Positions 43,724 to 52,507 of a stretch of DNA of 64,000 nt are shown one piece after another. Numbering within the stretch: the stretch's first letter is position 1; each line of letters opens with the position of its first letter. Below the pieces are notes generated by a model, which was not told the DNA's origin, did not search any database, and saw only the letters and a list, made by a program, of their open reading frames with translations. Made by a program: the position numbers and the translations under genes. This DNA comes from an uncultured Muribaculaceae bacterium (GTDB lineage Bacteria > Bacteroidota > Bacteroidia > Bacteroidales > Muribaculaceae), in assembly GCA_958436175.1 (NCBI GenBank), contig CAUBJF010000013.1, positions 14,236-78,235 of the forward strand, read 5' to 3'.

Positions 43724-44242
43724 TTAGCCTTTGAACACTTGTTCAACGGAGATTCCGCGGTTCTGGGCGACGATGGCGGGAGAACGCATTTCGTCCAGGG
43801 CTGCGATAGTGGCCTTGACGAGGTTGTGGGGGTTGGACGAACCCTTGCTCTTTGCAAGGACGTCGGTGATGCCCACGCTCTCGAGGACGGCACGCATGGC
43901 GCCACCGGCCTTCACGCCCGTACCGTGCGATGCAGGCTTGAGGATGATGCGGGAACCGCCGAACTTGGCAACCTGTTCGTGGGGGATGGTGCCCTTGTGG
44001 ACGGGGACGCGGATAAGGTTCTTCTTGGCGGCTTCAACGCCCTTTGCGATGGCAGCCTGAACTTCGTTGGCCTTGCCCAGGCCCCAGCCTACGACACCGT
44101 CTTCATTGCCGACGACGACGATAGCGGCGAAAGTGAATGTACGGCCACCCTTGGTAACCTTGGTGACACGGTTGATGGCCACAAGGCGATCCTTGAGTTC
44201 GAGGTCACCGGTAGATTTTACTCTGTTGTTTCTCTTTGCCAT
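43724..44242 (-). CDS. rpsE: 30S ribosomal protein S5
   Basis: 172 residues. Double-stranded RNA-binding domain (LKDRLVAINRVTKVTKGGRT, DGVVGWGLGKANEVQAAI) and C-terminal S5 fold (GTGVKAGGAMRAVLESVGIT). S5 lines the mRNA entry and accuracy centre. The loop implicated in spectinomycin resistance (VTKGGRTF) looks normal. Confidence 0.98.
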   Translation of the reverse strand: MAKRNNRVKSTGDLELKDRLVAINRVTKVTKGGRTFTFAAIVVVGNEDGVVGWGLGKANEVQAAIAKGVEAAKKNLIRVPVHKGTIPHEQVAKFGGSRIILKPASHGTGVKAGGAMRAVLESVGITDVLAKSKGSSNPHNLVKATIAALDEMRSPAIVAQNRGISVEQVFKG

Positions 44243-44247
44243 AGTTA

Positions 44248-44592
44248 TCAGAATTTGAGGCCGGCGCTGCGTGCAGCATCAGCGAGGGATTTAACACGAC
44301 CATGGAAGAGGTAGCCGTTGCGGTCGAATACAACTTCGGAAATACCGGCTTCGAGAGCCTTTGCGGCGACAGCTGCGCCTACGAGGGCTGCGATCTCGGT
44401 CTTGGTGGCCTTCTGGTCGATGCCCTTGGATGAGGCGGCTACGAGGGTGCGGCCTGCGAGGTCGTCGACGAGCTGCACGTAGATTTGCTTGTTGCTGCGG
44501 AAGACGGTCATGCGCGGACGTTCTGCGGTGCCGGAGATTTTGCCGCGGATGCGCGTCTTGATTTTATTGCGTCTTTGTATCTTGGAGATCAT
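44248..44592 (-). CDS. rplR: 50S ribosomal protein L18
   Basis: 114 residues; a 5S rRNA-binding protein. RRNKIKTRIRGKISGTAERP at the start, FRSNKQIYVQLVDD, then FDRNGYLFHGRVKSLADAAR at the end. 5 nt before rpsE. Confidence 0.98.
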   Translation of the reverse strand: MISKIQRRNKIKTRIRGKISGTAERPRMTVFRSNKQIYVQLVDDLAGRTLVAASSKGIDQKATKTEIAALVGAAVAAKALEAGISEVVFDRNGYLFHGRVKSLADAARSAGLKF

Positions 44593-44610
44593 GATAGTCT
44601 ACGGGTTATA

Positions 44611-45171
44611 TTATTTGGCACCGGCCTTCTTACCGGACTTGCGGCGGATGATTTCGCCGACGAACTTGATACCTTTGCCCTTGTAGGGTTCAGGCTTGCG
44701 CAGGGAACGTATCTTTGCGCACACCTGGCCGAGGAGCTGCTTGTCGCGGCTCTCGAGGATGATGAGCGGGTTCTTGTTGCGCTCTGTTTTGGCTTCCACC
44801 TTTACTTCGGGGGGAAGCTTGATATATATTGCGTGGGAGTAGCCCAGCGAGAGTTCGAGCACCTGGCCGGTAGCGGTGGCACGGTAGCCGACACCCACGA
44901 GTTCCATTTCTTTGCGGTAGGGTGTGTGGACACCTACGACCATGTTGTGGATCAGGGCGCGGAAGAGTCCGTGCTGGGCACGGTGTTCGCGGTCGTCGGT
45001 TGGACGTGTGATCACAACGTGGTTTCCTTCGACGGTGACTTTGAGGTCGGGATTGACAGCCTGCGAGAGTTCACCGTTCTTGCCCTTGACAGTCACTACA
45101 TTGTTCTTTTCGTCAACCGTCACTGTTACCCCTGCGGGGATTTCGATGGGAGCTTTACCAATTCTTGACAT
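44611..45171 (-). CDS. rplF: 50S ribosomal protein L6
   Basis: 186 residues with two L6 repeats. SRIGKAPIEIPAGVTVTVDE at the start, GVGYRATATGQVLELSLGYS in the middle and PEPYKGKGIKFVGEIIRRKS at the end, near the factor-binding site. Confidence 0.98.
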   Translation of the reverse strand: MSRIGKAPIEIPAGVTVTVDEKNNVVTVKGKNGELSQAVNPDLKVTVEGNHVVITRPTDDREHRAQHGLFRALIHNMVVGVHTPYRKEMELVGVGYRATATGQVLELSLGYSHAIYIKLPPEVKVEAKTERNKNPLIILESRDKQLLGQVCAKIRSLRKPEPYKGKGIKFVGEIIRRKSGKKAGAK

Positions 45172-45193
45172 ATTCGGTAGGTTTTACGGTTGA

Positions 45194-45592
45194 TTAGTAG
45201 ATGTAGCAAAGGACTTCGCCGCCGATCTTGAGGTCGGCAGCTTTCTTGTTTGTCATTACGCCTTTAGATGTGGAGAGGATGGCGATGCCAAGACCGTTGA
45301 GCACGCGGGGCATGTCCTTGTAGCCTGTGTACTGACGCAGGCCGGGACGGGATACGCGCTTGAGGCCTTTGATGGCGTTGACGCGGTCGACGGGGTCGTA
45401 CTTGAGGGCTATCTTGATGGTGCCCTGGGGGTTCTCACCGTCGATGAACTTGTAGTTCAGGATGTATCCCTGCTCGAACAGGATCTTGGTGATTTCTTTT
45501 TTCAAGTTTGAGGCAGGGACCTCGACCACGCGGTGGTTGGCCTTGATGGCGTTCCTCAATCTTGTGAGATAATCTGCTATTGGATCAGTCAT
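45194..45592 (-). CDS. rpsH: 30S ribosomal protein S8
   Basis: 132 residues. TDPIADYLTRLRNAIKANHR at the start and STSKGVMTNKKAADLKIGGE near the end, the 16S central-domain binding surface. S8 is the repressor of the spc operon in E. coli. Here a structured gap of 145 nt immediately precedes its gene. Confidence 0.98.
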   Translation of the reverse strand: MTDPIADYLTRLRNAIKANHRVVEVPASNLKKEITKILFEQGYILNYKFIDGENPQGTIKIALKYDPVDRVNAIKGLKRVSRPGLRQYTGYKDMPRVLNGLGIAILSTSKGVMTNKKAADLKIGGEVLCYIY

Positions 45593-45737
45593 TGTTTTTT
45601 TGTTCTTTTAAATTGATTGGGCACCCGGCCCAACAATATTTAAATTCTTACTCTCTTTGTTGGCGAAGCCTGATTGCGGCCACAGGCCGATCCGGGCGTC
45701 ACCGAGGGAGCGTGGGGCTCAGCTGGGGAGAGCGGTA
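45593..45737 (-). promoter_or_regulatory. Structured gap before rpsH
   Basis: 145 nt between rpsN and rpsH in an array where most gaps are under 25 nt. Hairpins TTGGGC/GCCCAA (45617-45633) and CGGCC/GGCCG (45677-45689), in GC-rich sequence, then an A-rich start region. Candidate site for S8 autoregulation or an internal processing signal; no gene seen. Confidence 0.45.
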
Positions 45738-46055
45738 TTACCAGCTGGCCTTCTTTACGCCTGGGATGAGGCCTGCGGATGCCATCTCGCGGAACTGGAT
45801 ACGCGAGATACCGAACTGACGCATATATCCTTTGGGACGGCCGGTGATAGTGCAGCGGTTGTGCTTGCGGATATAGGACGAGTTCTTGGGCAGGGTCTGG
45901 AGCTTCTGGGCGGCCTCGTATGCGGCCTGGCGCTTTTCAGGGTCATCTTCGTGGGCAGCGTTGATGATCTTCTTGAGGGCGGCGCGGCGCTCAGCATACT
46001 TTGCCACCAGACGGGCTCGCTTGACCTCGCGGGCTTTCATTGATTCTTTAGCCAT
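45738..46055 (-). CDS. rpsN: 30S ribosomal protein S14 (zinc-free form)
   Basis: 105 residues. AKESMKAREVKRARLVAKYA at the start and NRCTITGRPKGYMRQFGISR, IQFREMASAGLIPGVKKASW at the end. No CxxC pairs, so the long C-minus form. Between rplE and rpsH. Confidence 0.98.
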   Translation of the reverse strand: MAKESMKAREVKRARLVAKYAERRAALKKIINAAHEDDPEKRQAAYEAAQKLQTLPKNSSYIRKHNRCTITGRPKGYMRQFGISRIQFREMASAGLIPGVKKASW

Positions 46056-46067
46056 ACGGTGTGTCTG

Positions 46068-46616
46068 TTATTTTTTTTCGTTTTTGAAGGGGAGACCGAA
46101 TTGCTTGAGCAGGGCATATCCTTCTTCGTCGGTATTGGCCGATGTCACGAAGGTGATGTTCATGCCCATGAGCTTGTTGATATTGTCGATGTTGATTTCC
46201 GGGAAGATGATCTGCTCGGTGATGCCCAGGGTGTAGTTGCCGCGGCCGTCGAGCTTGCCTTCGATGCCTTTGAAGTCGCGGATACGTGGAAGGGCCACGC
46301 GGATGAGACGTTCCAGGAACTCGTACATGCGTTCGCGGCGGAGGGTCACGCGTACGCCGACGGGCATTTTCTTACGGAGCTTGAAGTTGGAGATGTCCTT
46401 GCGCGAGAGGGTGGCGACAGCCTTCTGGCCTGTGATGGCGGTGAGCTCGTTGATAGCCGTCTCGATGAGCTTCTTGTCCTGGGTGGCAGCGCCGATACCC
46501 TGATTGATGACAATCTTCTCAAGACGGGGCACCTGCATCACCGTGGAGTAGTTGAATTCTTTCTCCAGGACCGGAACGATGCGCTCCTTGTAGTCTTTTT
46601 GCAGTGTCGTTACCAT
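46068..46616 (-). CDS. rplE: 50S ribosomal protein L5
   Basis: 182 residues; binds 5S rRNA and contacts P-site tRNA. PRLEKIVINQGIGAATQDKK and GRGNYTLGITEQIIFPEINI are diagnostic. The ATG overlaps the rplX stop by 1 nt (TAATG), suggesting coupled translation. Confidence 0.98.
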   Translation of the reverse strand: MVTTLQKDYKERIVPVLEKEFNYSTVMQVPRLEKIVINQGIGAATQDKKLIETAINELTAITGQKAVATLSRKDISNFKLRKKMPVGVRVTLRRERMYEFLERLIRVALPRIRDFKGIEGKLDGRGNYTLGITEQIIFPEINIDNINKLMGMNITFVTSANTDEEGYALLKQFGLPFKNEKK

Positions 46617-46933
46617 TATTTGATTTCCTGATTGGATTTTTTAGATATACGTACAGCCTTTCCGTTCTCGCGCTTGATGGAGATGCGGGTGGGCTTGCCG
46701 GTCTTGGGGTCGACCAGGTTGAGGTTGGAGATGTGGATGGGGGCCTCCTTCTTGATCAGGCCACCCTGGGGGTGCTGTGCGGAGGGCTTGGTAGCTTTCG
46801 TGACGATGTTGACGCCTTCGACTATGGCGCGGTTCTTGTCGCGGAGGACTTCCAGCACGCGGCCGGTCTTGCCCTTGTCTTCGCCTGCGAGGACGTAGAC
46901 GGTGTCACCCTTCTTGATATATATCTTGCTCAT
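46616..46933 (-). CDS. rplX: 50S ribosomal protein L24
   Basis: 105 residues from the ATG at 46933 (MSKIYIKKGDTVYVLAGEDK, KOW motif). The frame opens 20 codons earlier, but that stretch overlaps rplN and has no family match. GGLIKKEAPIHISNLNLVDP is conserved. L24 nucleates large-subunit assembly. Confidence 0.97.
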   Translation of the reverse strand: MSKIYIKKGDTVYVLAGEDKGKTGRVLEVLRDKNRAIVEGVNIVTKATKPSAQHPQGGLIKKEAPIHISNLNLVDPKTGKPTRISIKRENGKAVRISKKSNQEIK

Positions 46934-46964
46934 TTGTGCTTGATGATTTGTGGGGTGGTTGATT

Positions 46965-47330
46965 TTAGAGGACCTCGGGGGCGAGGGAGACAATCTTCAT
47001 GTTCTTGGAACGGAGCTCGCGGGCTACCGGGCCGAAGATACGTGTGCCGCGCATTTCGCCGTCGTTCTTGAGAAGGACGCATGCGTTGTCGTCGAAGCGG
47101 ATGTAGGATCCGTCGGGACGGCGCACTTCTTTCTTGGTGCGTACGACCATGGCGCGGGAAACAGTGCCTTTCTTGACATCGGCACCGGGGATGGCGTTCT
47201 TCACCGTCACCACGATGATGTCGCCTACCGAGGCATAGCGACGGCCGGTTCCACCAAGGACATGGATGCAGAGAACTTCCTTGGCGCCGCTGTTGTCGGC
47301 AACATTGAGGCGTGATTCTGTCTGTATCAT
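46965..47330 (-). CDS. rplN: 50S ribosomal protein L14
   Basis: 121 residues. MIQTESRLNVADNSGAKEVL at the start and ARELRSKNMKIVSLAPEVL at the end. It sits at the subunit interface. 2 nt after rpsQ. Confidence 0.98.
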   Translation of the reverse strand: MIQTESRLNVADNSGAKEVLCIHVLGGTGRRYASVGDIIVVTVKNAIPGADVKKGTVSRAMVVRTKKEVRRPDGSYIRFDDNACVLLKNDGEMRGTRIFGPVARELRSKNMKIVSLAPEVL

Positions 47331-47332
47331 TG

Positions 47333-47593
47333 TTACTTAACTTTTTCGATGATTTCTACTAGTCTCCAGCGCTTGGTCTTGCTCAGGGGACGTGTTTCCA
47401 TCAGGCGTACGGTGTCGCCGATGGAGCATTCGTTCTTCTCGTCGTGAGCGTGGTACTTCTTGGTCTTGTTGACGAACTTGCCGTAGATCGGGTGTTTCTC
47501 CTTGTATTTTACGGTGACGGTAATCGTCTTGTCGGCCTTGTTGCTGGTCACCACGCCAATGCGCTCCTTGCGTAAGTTACGTTTTTCTTCCAT
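47333..47593 (-). CDS. rpsQ: 30S ribosomal protein S17
   Basis: 86 residues, OB fold. RKERIGVVTSNKADKTITVT and the signature GDTVRLMETRPLSKTKRWRL. Between rpmC and rplN. Confidence 0.98.
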   Translation of the reverse strand: MEEKRNLRKERIGVVTSNKADKTITVTVKYKEKHPIYGKFVNKTKKYHAHDEKNECSIGDTVRLMETRPLSKTKRWRLVEIIEKVK

Positions 47594-47603
47594 TTCGCTT
47601 GGC

Positions 47604-47801
47604 TTATTTGATGTTGAGTTCGCGACGGCGGAGCTCGGTCTTGACGCGAGCTATCATACGGCGGTCAGCGGTGATCTGTGCGGGGTTGTCCAGGGGGGTG
47701 ACGGCATGGTTGATGCGGCTCTGGCGATAGTCTTTCTCCATCTGTTCGAGACGGTCGCGCAGGTCCTCGGTGGACATTTCGCGTATTTCTTCTTTCTTCA
47801 T
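47604..47801 (-). CDS. rpmC: 50S ribosomal protein L29
   Basis: 65 residues, two helices: KEEIREMSTEDLRDRLEQME and QITADRRMIARVKTELRRRE. At the tunnel exit, close to the SRP and trigger-factor site. 7 nt after rplP. Confidence 0.97.
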   Translation of the reverse strand: MKKEEIREMSTEDLRDRLEQMEKDYRQSRINHAVTPLDNPAQITADRRMIARVKTELRRRELNIK

Positions 47802-47808
47802 AGCTTAA

Positions 47809-48240
<432 letters not shown>

Positions 48241-48255
48241 TGTCTATTGCGGGGA

Positions 48256-48987
48256 TTAACGTTTGTTTTTAGCACCACGGAAACCGCCACGACGGCTGCC
48301 GCCGCTGGTGTTACCGCGTCCTTCTTTCTGGTTGTTGGCGAAGGAAGGAGCGAGGTCGCGCTTGCCGTATACTTCGCCACGGCAGATCCATACCTTAACG
48401 CCTACGACGCCTACCTTTGTGTGGGCTTCGACGAGGGCGTAGTCGATGTCGGCACGGAGGGTGTGGAGGGGAGTACGTCCTTCCTTGAACATCTCGGAGC
48501 GTGCCATTTCAGCACCGTTGAGACGGCCCGAGACCTGCACCTTGATGCCTTCCGCACCTGCGCGCATCGTCGATGCCACTGCCATCTTGACAGCGCGGCG
48601 GTATGCCACCTTGCCTTCGATCTGGCGGGCGATGGTCGATGCCACGATTTCGGCGTCGAGTTCGGGACGCTTCACTTCGTAGATGTTTATCTGTACGTCC
48701 TTGTCGGTGATTTTCTTGAGTTCTTCTTTGAGTTTCTCAACTTCCTGGCCGCCTTTACCGATGATGAGGCCGGGGCGGGAGGTGCACACTGTGATAGTGA
48801 TGAGCTTGAGCGTACGTTCGATCACGATACGGGACACGCTGCACTTAGCCAGGCGAACGTTCAGATATTCGCGGAGCTTGTAGTCTTCGAGAATATTGTC
48901 GGGGTATTTGCCTTTTTCGCTCCAGTTTGAGTCCCAGCCGCGAATGACGCCCAGGCGGTTGCTAATAGGATTGACTTTCTGTCCCAT
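48256..48987 (-). CDS. rpsC: 30S ribosomal protein S3
   Basis: 243 residues. GQKVNPISNRLGVIRGWDSN at the start, KH domain GxxG in LIIGKGGQEVEKLKEELKKI, and SGRLNGAEMARSEMFKEGRT. The C-terminus is Gly/Arg-rich (GSRRGGFRGAKNKR). S3 forms the mRNA entry helicase with S4 and S5. Confidence 0.98.
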   Translation of the reverse strand: MGQKVNPISNRLGVIRGWDSNWSEKGKYPDNILEDYKLREYLNVRLAKCSVSRIVIERTLKLITITVCTSRPGLIIGKGGQEVEKLKEELKKITDKDVQINIYEVKRPELDAEIVASTIARQIEGKVAYRRAVKMAVASTMRAGAEGIKVQVSGRLNGAEMARSEMFKEGRTPLHTLRADIDYALVEAHTKVGVVGVKVWICRGEVYGKRDLAPSFANNQKEGRGNTSGGSRRGGFRGAKNKR

Positions 48988-48988
48988 A

Positions 48989-49414
48989 TTATGCCTCGGT
49001 GGTTTTTACTTTGTTATCTTTATTTTCTATGGTGTCAACAATCACGGTGACGTGGTTGGAGCGCTTGCGGATGCGGTATCCGCGGCCCTGGGGGGCAGTG
49101 CGGAGGCGCTTCAGCATCGGGGCGCAGTTGACGTAGATTGTGCTGATGTAGAGTTCGCCGTCTTCGGCTTTACGCTCGTTCTTCTCTTCCCAGTTTGCCA
49201 CTGCGGAACGCACGAGTTTCTCGAGACGTGCGGCAGCTTCCTTGTTGGAGAACTTCAGCATGCCCAGGGCGCGGAATACTTCTTTGCCGCGCACCATGTC
49301 GGCTACCAGGCGCATTTTGCGGGGGGAGGAGGGAATGTTCAGGAGCTTTGCGAATGCTATGCTCTTCTTCTCCTCCTTGCGTCGGTTCGATGAGAGTCTT
49401 TTTCTTTCACCCAT
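48989..49414 (-). CDS. rplV: 50S ribosomal protein L22
   Basis: 141 residues. PSSPRKMRLVADMVRGKEVF is the family core, and the beta-hairpin MLKRLRTAPQGRGYRIRKRS reaches into the exit tunnel, the macrolide-resistance loop, with no evident insertion. 1 nt before rpsC. Confidence 0.97.
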   Translation of the reverse strand: MGERKRLSSNRRKEEKKSIAFAKLLNIPSSPRKMRLVADMVRGKEVFRALGMLKFSNKEAAARLEKLVRSAVANWEEKNERKAEDGELYISTIYVNCAPMLKRLRTAPQGRGYRIRKRSNHVTVIVDTIENKDNKVKTTEA

Positions 49415-49454
49415 TTTATTTTGTCGTCTTTTTTTCGATGATTAATTTAGGGCC

Positions 49455-49724
49455 TTATTTTTTCTTGTTGCCGGCGTGGCCGCGGAATGTGCGTGTGGGG
49501 GCGAATTCTCCGAGCTTGTGGCCTACCATGTTCTCGGTCACATAGACGGGGATGAACTTGTTACCGTTGTGCACAGCGAAAGTGTGGCCGACGAATTCAG
49601 GGGCTATCATGGATGCGCGGCTCCAGGTCTTGATGACGTTCTTCTTGCCGGAAGCTTCCATGTCGGCCACTTTCTTCTCAAGCTTTACGCTGATAAAAGG
49701 ACCTTTTTTTAATGAACGGCTCAT
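49455..49724 (-). CDS. rpsS: 30S ribosomal protein S19
   Basis: 89 residues. SRSLKKGPFISVKLEKKVAD at the start and GHKLGEFAPTRTFRGHAGNK at the end. Head protein next to S13. 18 nt after rplB. Confidence 0.98.
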   Translation of the reverse strand: MSRSLKKGPFISVKLEKKVADMEASGKKNVIKTWSRASMIAPEFVGHTFAVHNGNKFIPVYVTENMVGHKLGEFAPTRTFRGHAGNKKK

Positions 49725-49742
49725 ATTTGCTTGTTTATCAGA

Positions 49743-50573
49743 TTACTTCTTTTTTCTTCTCTCGATAATGTACTTGTTCGAGTGCTTCTTGGGCGAACGA
49801 GTCTTGAGACCCTTGCTGTAGAGACCCTTGCGCGAACGGGGATGACCGCCGGAAGCACGGCCTTCACCACCACCCATGGGGTGGTCGACAGGGTTCATGA
49901 CAACGCCACGGTTGCGAGGACGGCGACCGAGCCAGCGACTGCGGCCTGCCTTGCCGGAGCTTTCGAGGGAATGCTCACTGTTGCCGACGGTTCCGATAGT
50001 GGCCTTGCATTCTGCGAGGATTTTACGTGTTTCGCCAGAAGGTAATTTGATGATAGCGTAGTTCCCTTCGCGGGATATGAGCTGGGCGAAAGTGCCGGCG
50101 CTGCGTGCCATGAAGGCACCCTGGCCGGGACGGAGTTCGATACAGTGGATCAGTGTACCGACGGGAATCTTGCTCAGGGGGAGTGCGTTGCCGACTTCGG
50201 GTGCTGCATCGGCTCCGCTGACGAGTCGTGCGCCTACTTCGAGGCCGTTGGGGGCGATGATGTAGGTCTTGACACCGTCTACGTAGTAGAGAAGGGCGAT
50301 ACGGGCCGAACGGTTCGGATCGTACTCGATGGACTTCACTACTGCGGGTATGCCGTCGCGATTTCTCTTAAAGTCTATGATACGGAATTTGCGCTTGTGT
50401 CCGCCACCAAGGTATCGGGTGGTGAGATGGCCTTCGTTGTTGCGACCGCCGGAGGCGCGCTTTCCGACTGTAAGAGACTTTTCCGGTGTGGTAGCAGTGA
50501 TGGTACCTTTGAACACACCGATAATTTTGTGACGCTGCCCAGGGGTGGTGGGCTTGAATTTTCTTACTGCCAT
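49743..50573 (-). CDS. rplB: 50S ribosomal protein L2
   Basis: 276 residues. GGGHKRKFRIIDFKRNRDGI, and GVVMNPVDHPMGGGEGRASG with the conserved histidine near the peptidyl-transferase centre. C-terminal SPKKHSNKYIIERRKKK. 6 nt after rplW. Confidence 0.98.
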   Translation of the reverse strand: MAVRKFKPTTPGQRHKIIGVFKGTITATTPEKSLTVGKRASGGRNNEGHLTTRYLGGGHKRKFRIIDFKRNRDGIPAVVKSIEYDPNRSARIALLYYVDGVKTYIIAPNGLEVGARLVSGADAAPEVGNALPLSKIPVGTLIHCIELRPGQGAFMARSAGTFAQLISREGNYAIIKLPSGETRKILAECKATIGTVGNSEHSLESSGKAGRSRWLGRRPRNRGVVMNPVDHPMGGGEGRASGGHPRSRKGLYSKGLKTRSPKKHSNKYIIERRKKK

Positions 50574-50579
50574 TTTATT

Positions 50580-50870
50580 TTAGATGTTGCTAAAGAATTC
50601 GATGGTCTGGCCTTCGGCAACGGTTACGTAGGCCTTTTTCCATTCGGCTGTCTTGCCGCGGAGAAGGCCGCTCTTGGTCCAACGGCTCTTATTTTTGCCG
50701 CGTACCACTGCCGTGTTGACGCTTTTCACCTTCACACCGTAGATGTCCTCTACAAGGGCCTTGATCTGGTACTTGTTGGCGTCGGGGGACACACGGAAAG
50801 TGTAGCAGTTGCGCTTTTCGGACAGCTTGGTTGCACTTTCGGTGATGATAGGTTTGATTGTGATATCCAT
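50580..50870 (-). CDS. rplW: 50S ribosomal protein L23
   Basis: 96 residues. IIKPIITESATKLSEKRN-type start (MDITIKPIITESATKLSEKR) and KYQIKALVEDIYGVKVKSVN. Docking site for trigger factor and SRP at the exit. Confidence 0.97.
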   Translation of the reverse strand: MDITIKPIITESATKLSEKRNCYTFRVSPDANKYQIKALVEDIYGVKVKSVNTAVVRGKNKSRWTKSGLLRGKTAEWKKAYVTVAEGQTIEFFSNI

Positions 50871-50890
50871 ATTTTTTCCTCCGTGGGTGC

Positions 50891-51511
50891 TTAGATGTTG
50901 TTGATTACTTCGACGCTGGCCTCAGTGAGGACGAGGGCGTTGTTGTCGAGCACATTGTAGGTGTTGATGTCGCTGGCGGTCATCACTTTCGCATTGGGGA
51001 TGTTGCGAATCGACAGATAGACGTTGTCGTTCTTGTCGGCGAGCACGAGAAGGATTTTCTTGCCTTCTACCTTGATGTTCTTGGAGAATTCCACGAACTT
51101 CTTGGTCTTGGGCTCGTCGAAGTTGACGGTGTCAATGACTGTGATCTTGCCTTCCTTTGCTGCGAGCGAGAGAGCCGAGCGGCGTGCGAGGTCTTTGAGC
51201 TTCTTGTTGAGCTTGAAGCGGTAGTCGCGGGGACGGGGACCGAAAACACGGCCGCCACCTACGAGTACAGGCGAGTTGATGTCGCCGATACGGCTGCCGC
51301 CGCCGCCTTTCTGCTTGTGGAGCTTGCGGGTGGAACCGCTCACCTCGCTGCGTTCTTTGCTCTTGTGTGTGCCCTGACGGTGGTTTGCAAGGTACTGCTT
51401 TACGTCGAGATAAAGGGCGTGTTCATTCGGTTCGATGGCGAAAACCTCGTCGTTGAGGGTCACGCGGCGGCCAGTATCCTGGCCCTGCTGGTTGTATACT
51501 GCGAGTTCCAT
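50891..51511 (-). CDS. rplD: 50S ribosomal protein L4
   Basis: 206 residues. Long internal loop rich in Gly/Arg (HKQKGGGGSRIGDINSPVLV, GGGRVFGPRPRDYRFKLNKK) that lines the exit tunnel. L4 represses the S10 operon in E. coli. 2 nt after rplC. Confidence 0.98.
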   Translation of the reverse strand: MELAVYNQQGQDTGRRVTLNDEVFAIEPNEHALYLDVKQYLANHRQGTHKSKERSEVSGSTRKLHKQKGGGGSRIGDINSPVLVGGGRVFGPRPRDYRFKLNKKLKDLARRSALSLAAKEGKITVIDTVNFDEPKTKKFVEFSKNIKVEGKKILLVLADKNDNVYLSIRNIPNAKVMTASDINTYNVLDNNALVLTEASVEVINNI

Positions 51512-51513
51512 GT

Positions 51514-52131
51514 TTACTTCTCAATAAAGACGATTGAACCTTTGCTACCGGGGATGGAGCCCTTGATCATCATGATGTTGTGTTCGGGGATAACCTTCAC
51601 TACCTGGAGATTCTGCACGGTCACGCGTTCGTTACCGGTCTGGCCGGCCATGCGCATGCCTTTGAACACCTTGGCGGGATAGGAGCAGGCGCCTACCGAA
51701 CCGGGAGCACGGAGACGGTTGTGCTGGCCGTGAGTGCTCTGGCCGACGCCGCCGAAGCCGTGACGCTTGACGACGCCCTGGTAGCCCTTACCCTTGGAGG
51801 TACCGATTACGTCGACGAAATCGCTTTCTGTGAAGATGTCGACGGCGATGGTATCGCCCAGACCGTACTGGTCACCAAATCCTTTGAACTCGGCCAAGTG
51901 GCGCTTGGGGGTCACACCGGCTTTGCGGAAGTGACCGAGCTCGGGCTGGGTGAGGTGCTTTTCTTTCTGCTCCTCGAAACCGAGCTGGAGGGCTTCGTAG
52001 CCGTCGGTCTCCACTTTCTTAACCTGAGTGACAACACAAGGACCTACTTCGATAACAGTGCACGGCACATTGCGGCCGTCGGCACTGAAAACGGATGTCA
52101 TTCCGATTTTCTTTCCAATTAATCCTGGCAT
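51514..52131 (-). CDS. rplC: 50S ribosomal protein L3
   Basis: 205 residues. PGLIGKKIGMTSVFSADGRN at the start, then the long loop RHGFGGVGQSTHGQHNRLRA that approaches the peptidyl-transferase centre. 52 nt after rpsJ. Confidence 0.98.
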   Translation of the reverse strand: MPGLIGKKIGMTSVFSADGRNVPCTVIEVGPCVVTQVKKVETDGYEALQLGFEEQKEKHLTQPELGHFRKAGVTPKRHLAEFKGFGDQYGLGDTIAVDIFTESDFVDVIGTSKGKGYQGVVKRHGFGGVGQSTHGQHNRLRAPGSVGACSYPAKVFKGMRMAGQTGNERVTVQNLQVVKVIPEHNIMMIKGSIPGSKGSIVFIEK

Positions 52132-52183
52132 TTCTCTTGTTATTTGATTGTATGGTTGTTTGTTGAGGTGTCTTTAGGGGTGC

Positions 52184-52489
52184 TTAGCACTTGATTTCCA
52201 CTTCCACACCGCTGGGGAGTTCGAGCTTCATGAGCGCGTCGACGATCTTGGGGGTAGCGTTGTAGATGTCGATGAGGCGCTTGTAGCTGCTGAGCTGGAA
52301 CTGCTCGCGGCTCTTCTTGTTGACGAAGGTGGAGCGGTTGACGGTGAAGATGCGCTTGTGGGTGGGCAGGGGAATCGGGCCGCTGATCACCGCGCCGATG
52401 CTCTTCACAGTCTTTACGATCTTTTCGGCACTCTTGTCGACGAGGCTGTGATCGTAAGATTTAAGTTTGATACGGATTACGGGGTTCAT
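52184..52489 (-). CDS. rpsJ: 30S ribosomal protein S10
   Basis: 101 residues. RIKLKSYDHSLVDKSAEKIV and IPLPTHKRIFTVNRSTFVNK are diagnostic. In E. coli it also forms the NusB-S10 antitermination complex. 18 nt after fusA, so the str and S10 units look continuous here. Confidence 0.98.
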   Translation of the reverse strand: MNPVIRIKLKSYDHSLVDKSAEKIVKTVKSIGAVISGPIPLPTHKRIFTVNRSTFVNKKSREQFQLSSYKRLIDIYNATPKIVDALMKLELPSGVEVEIKC

Positions 52490-52507
52490 ATGCTGTTTTT
52501 TTTATTT

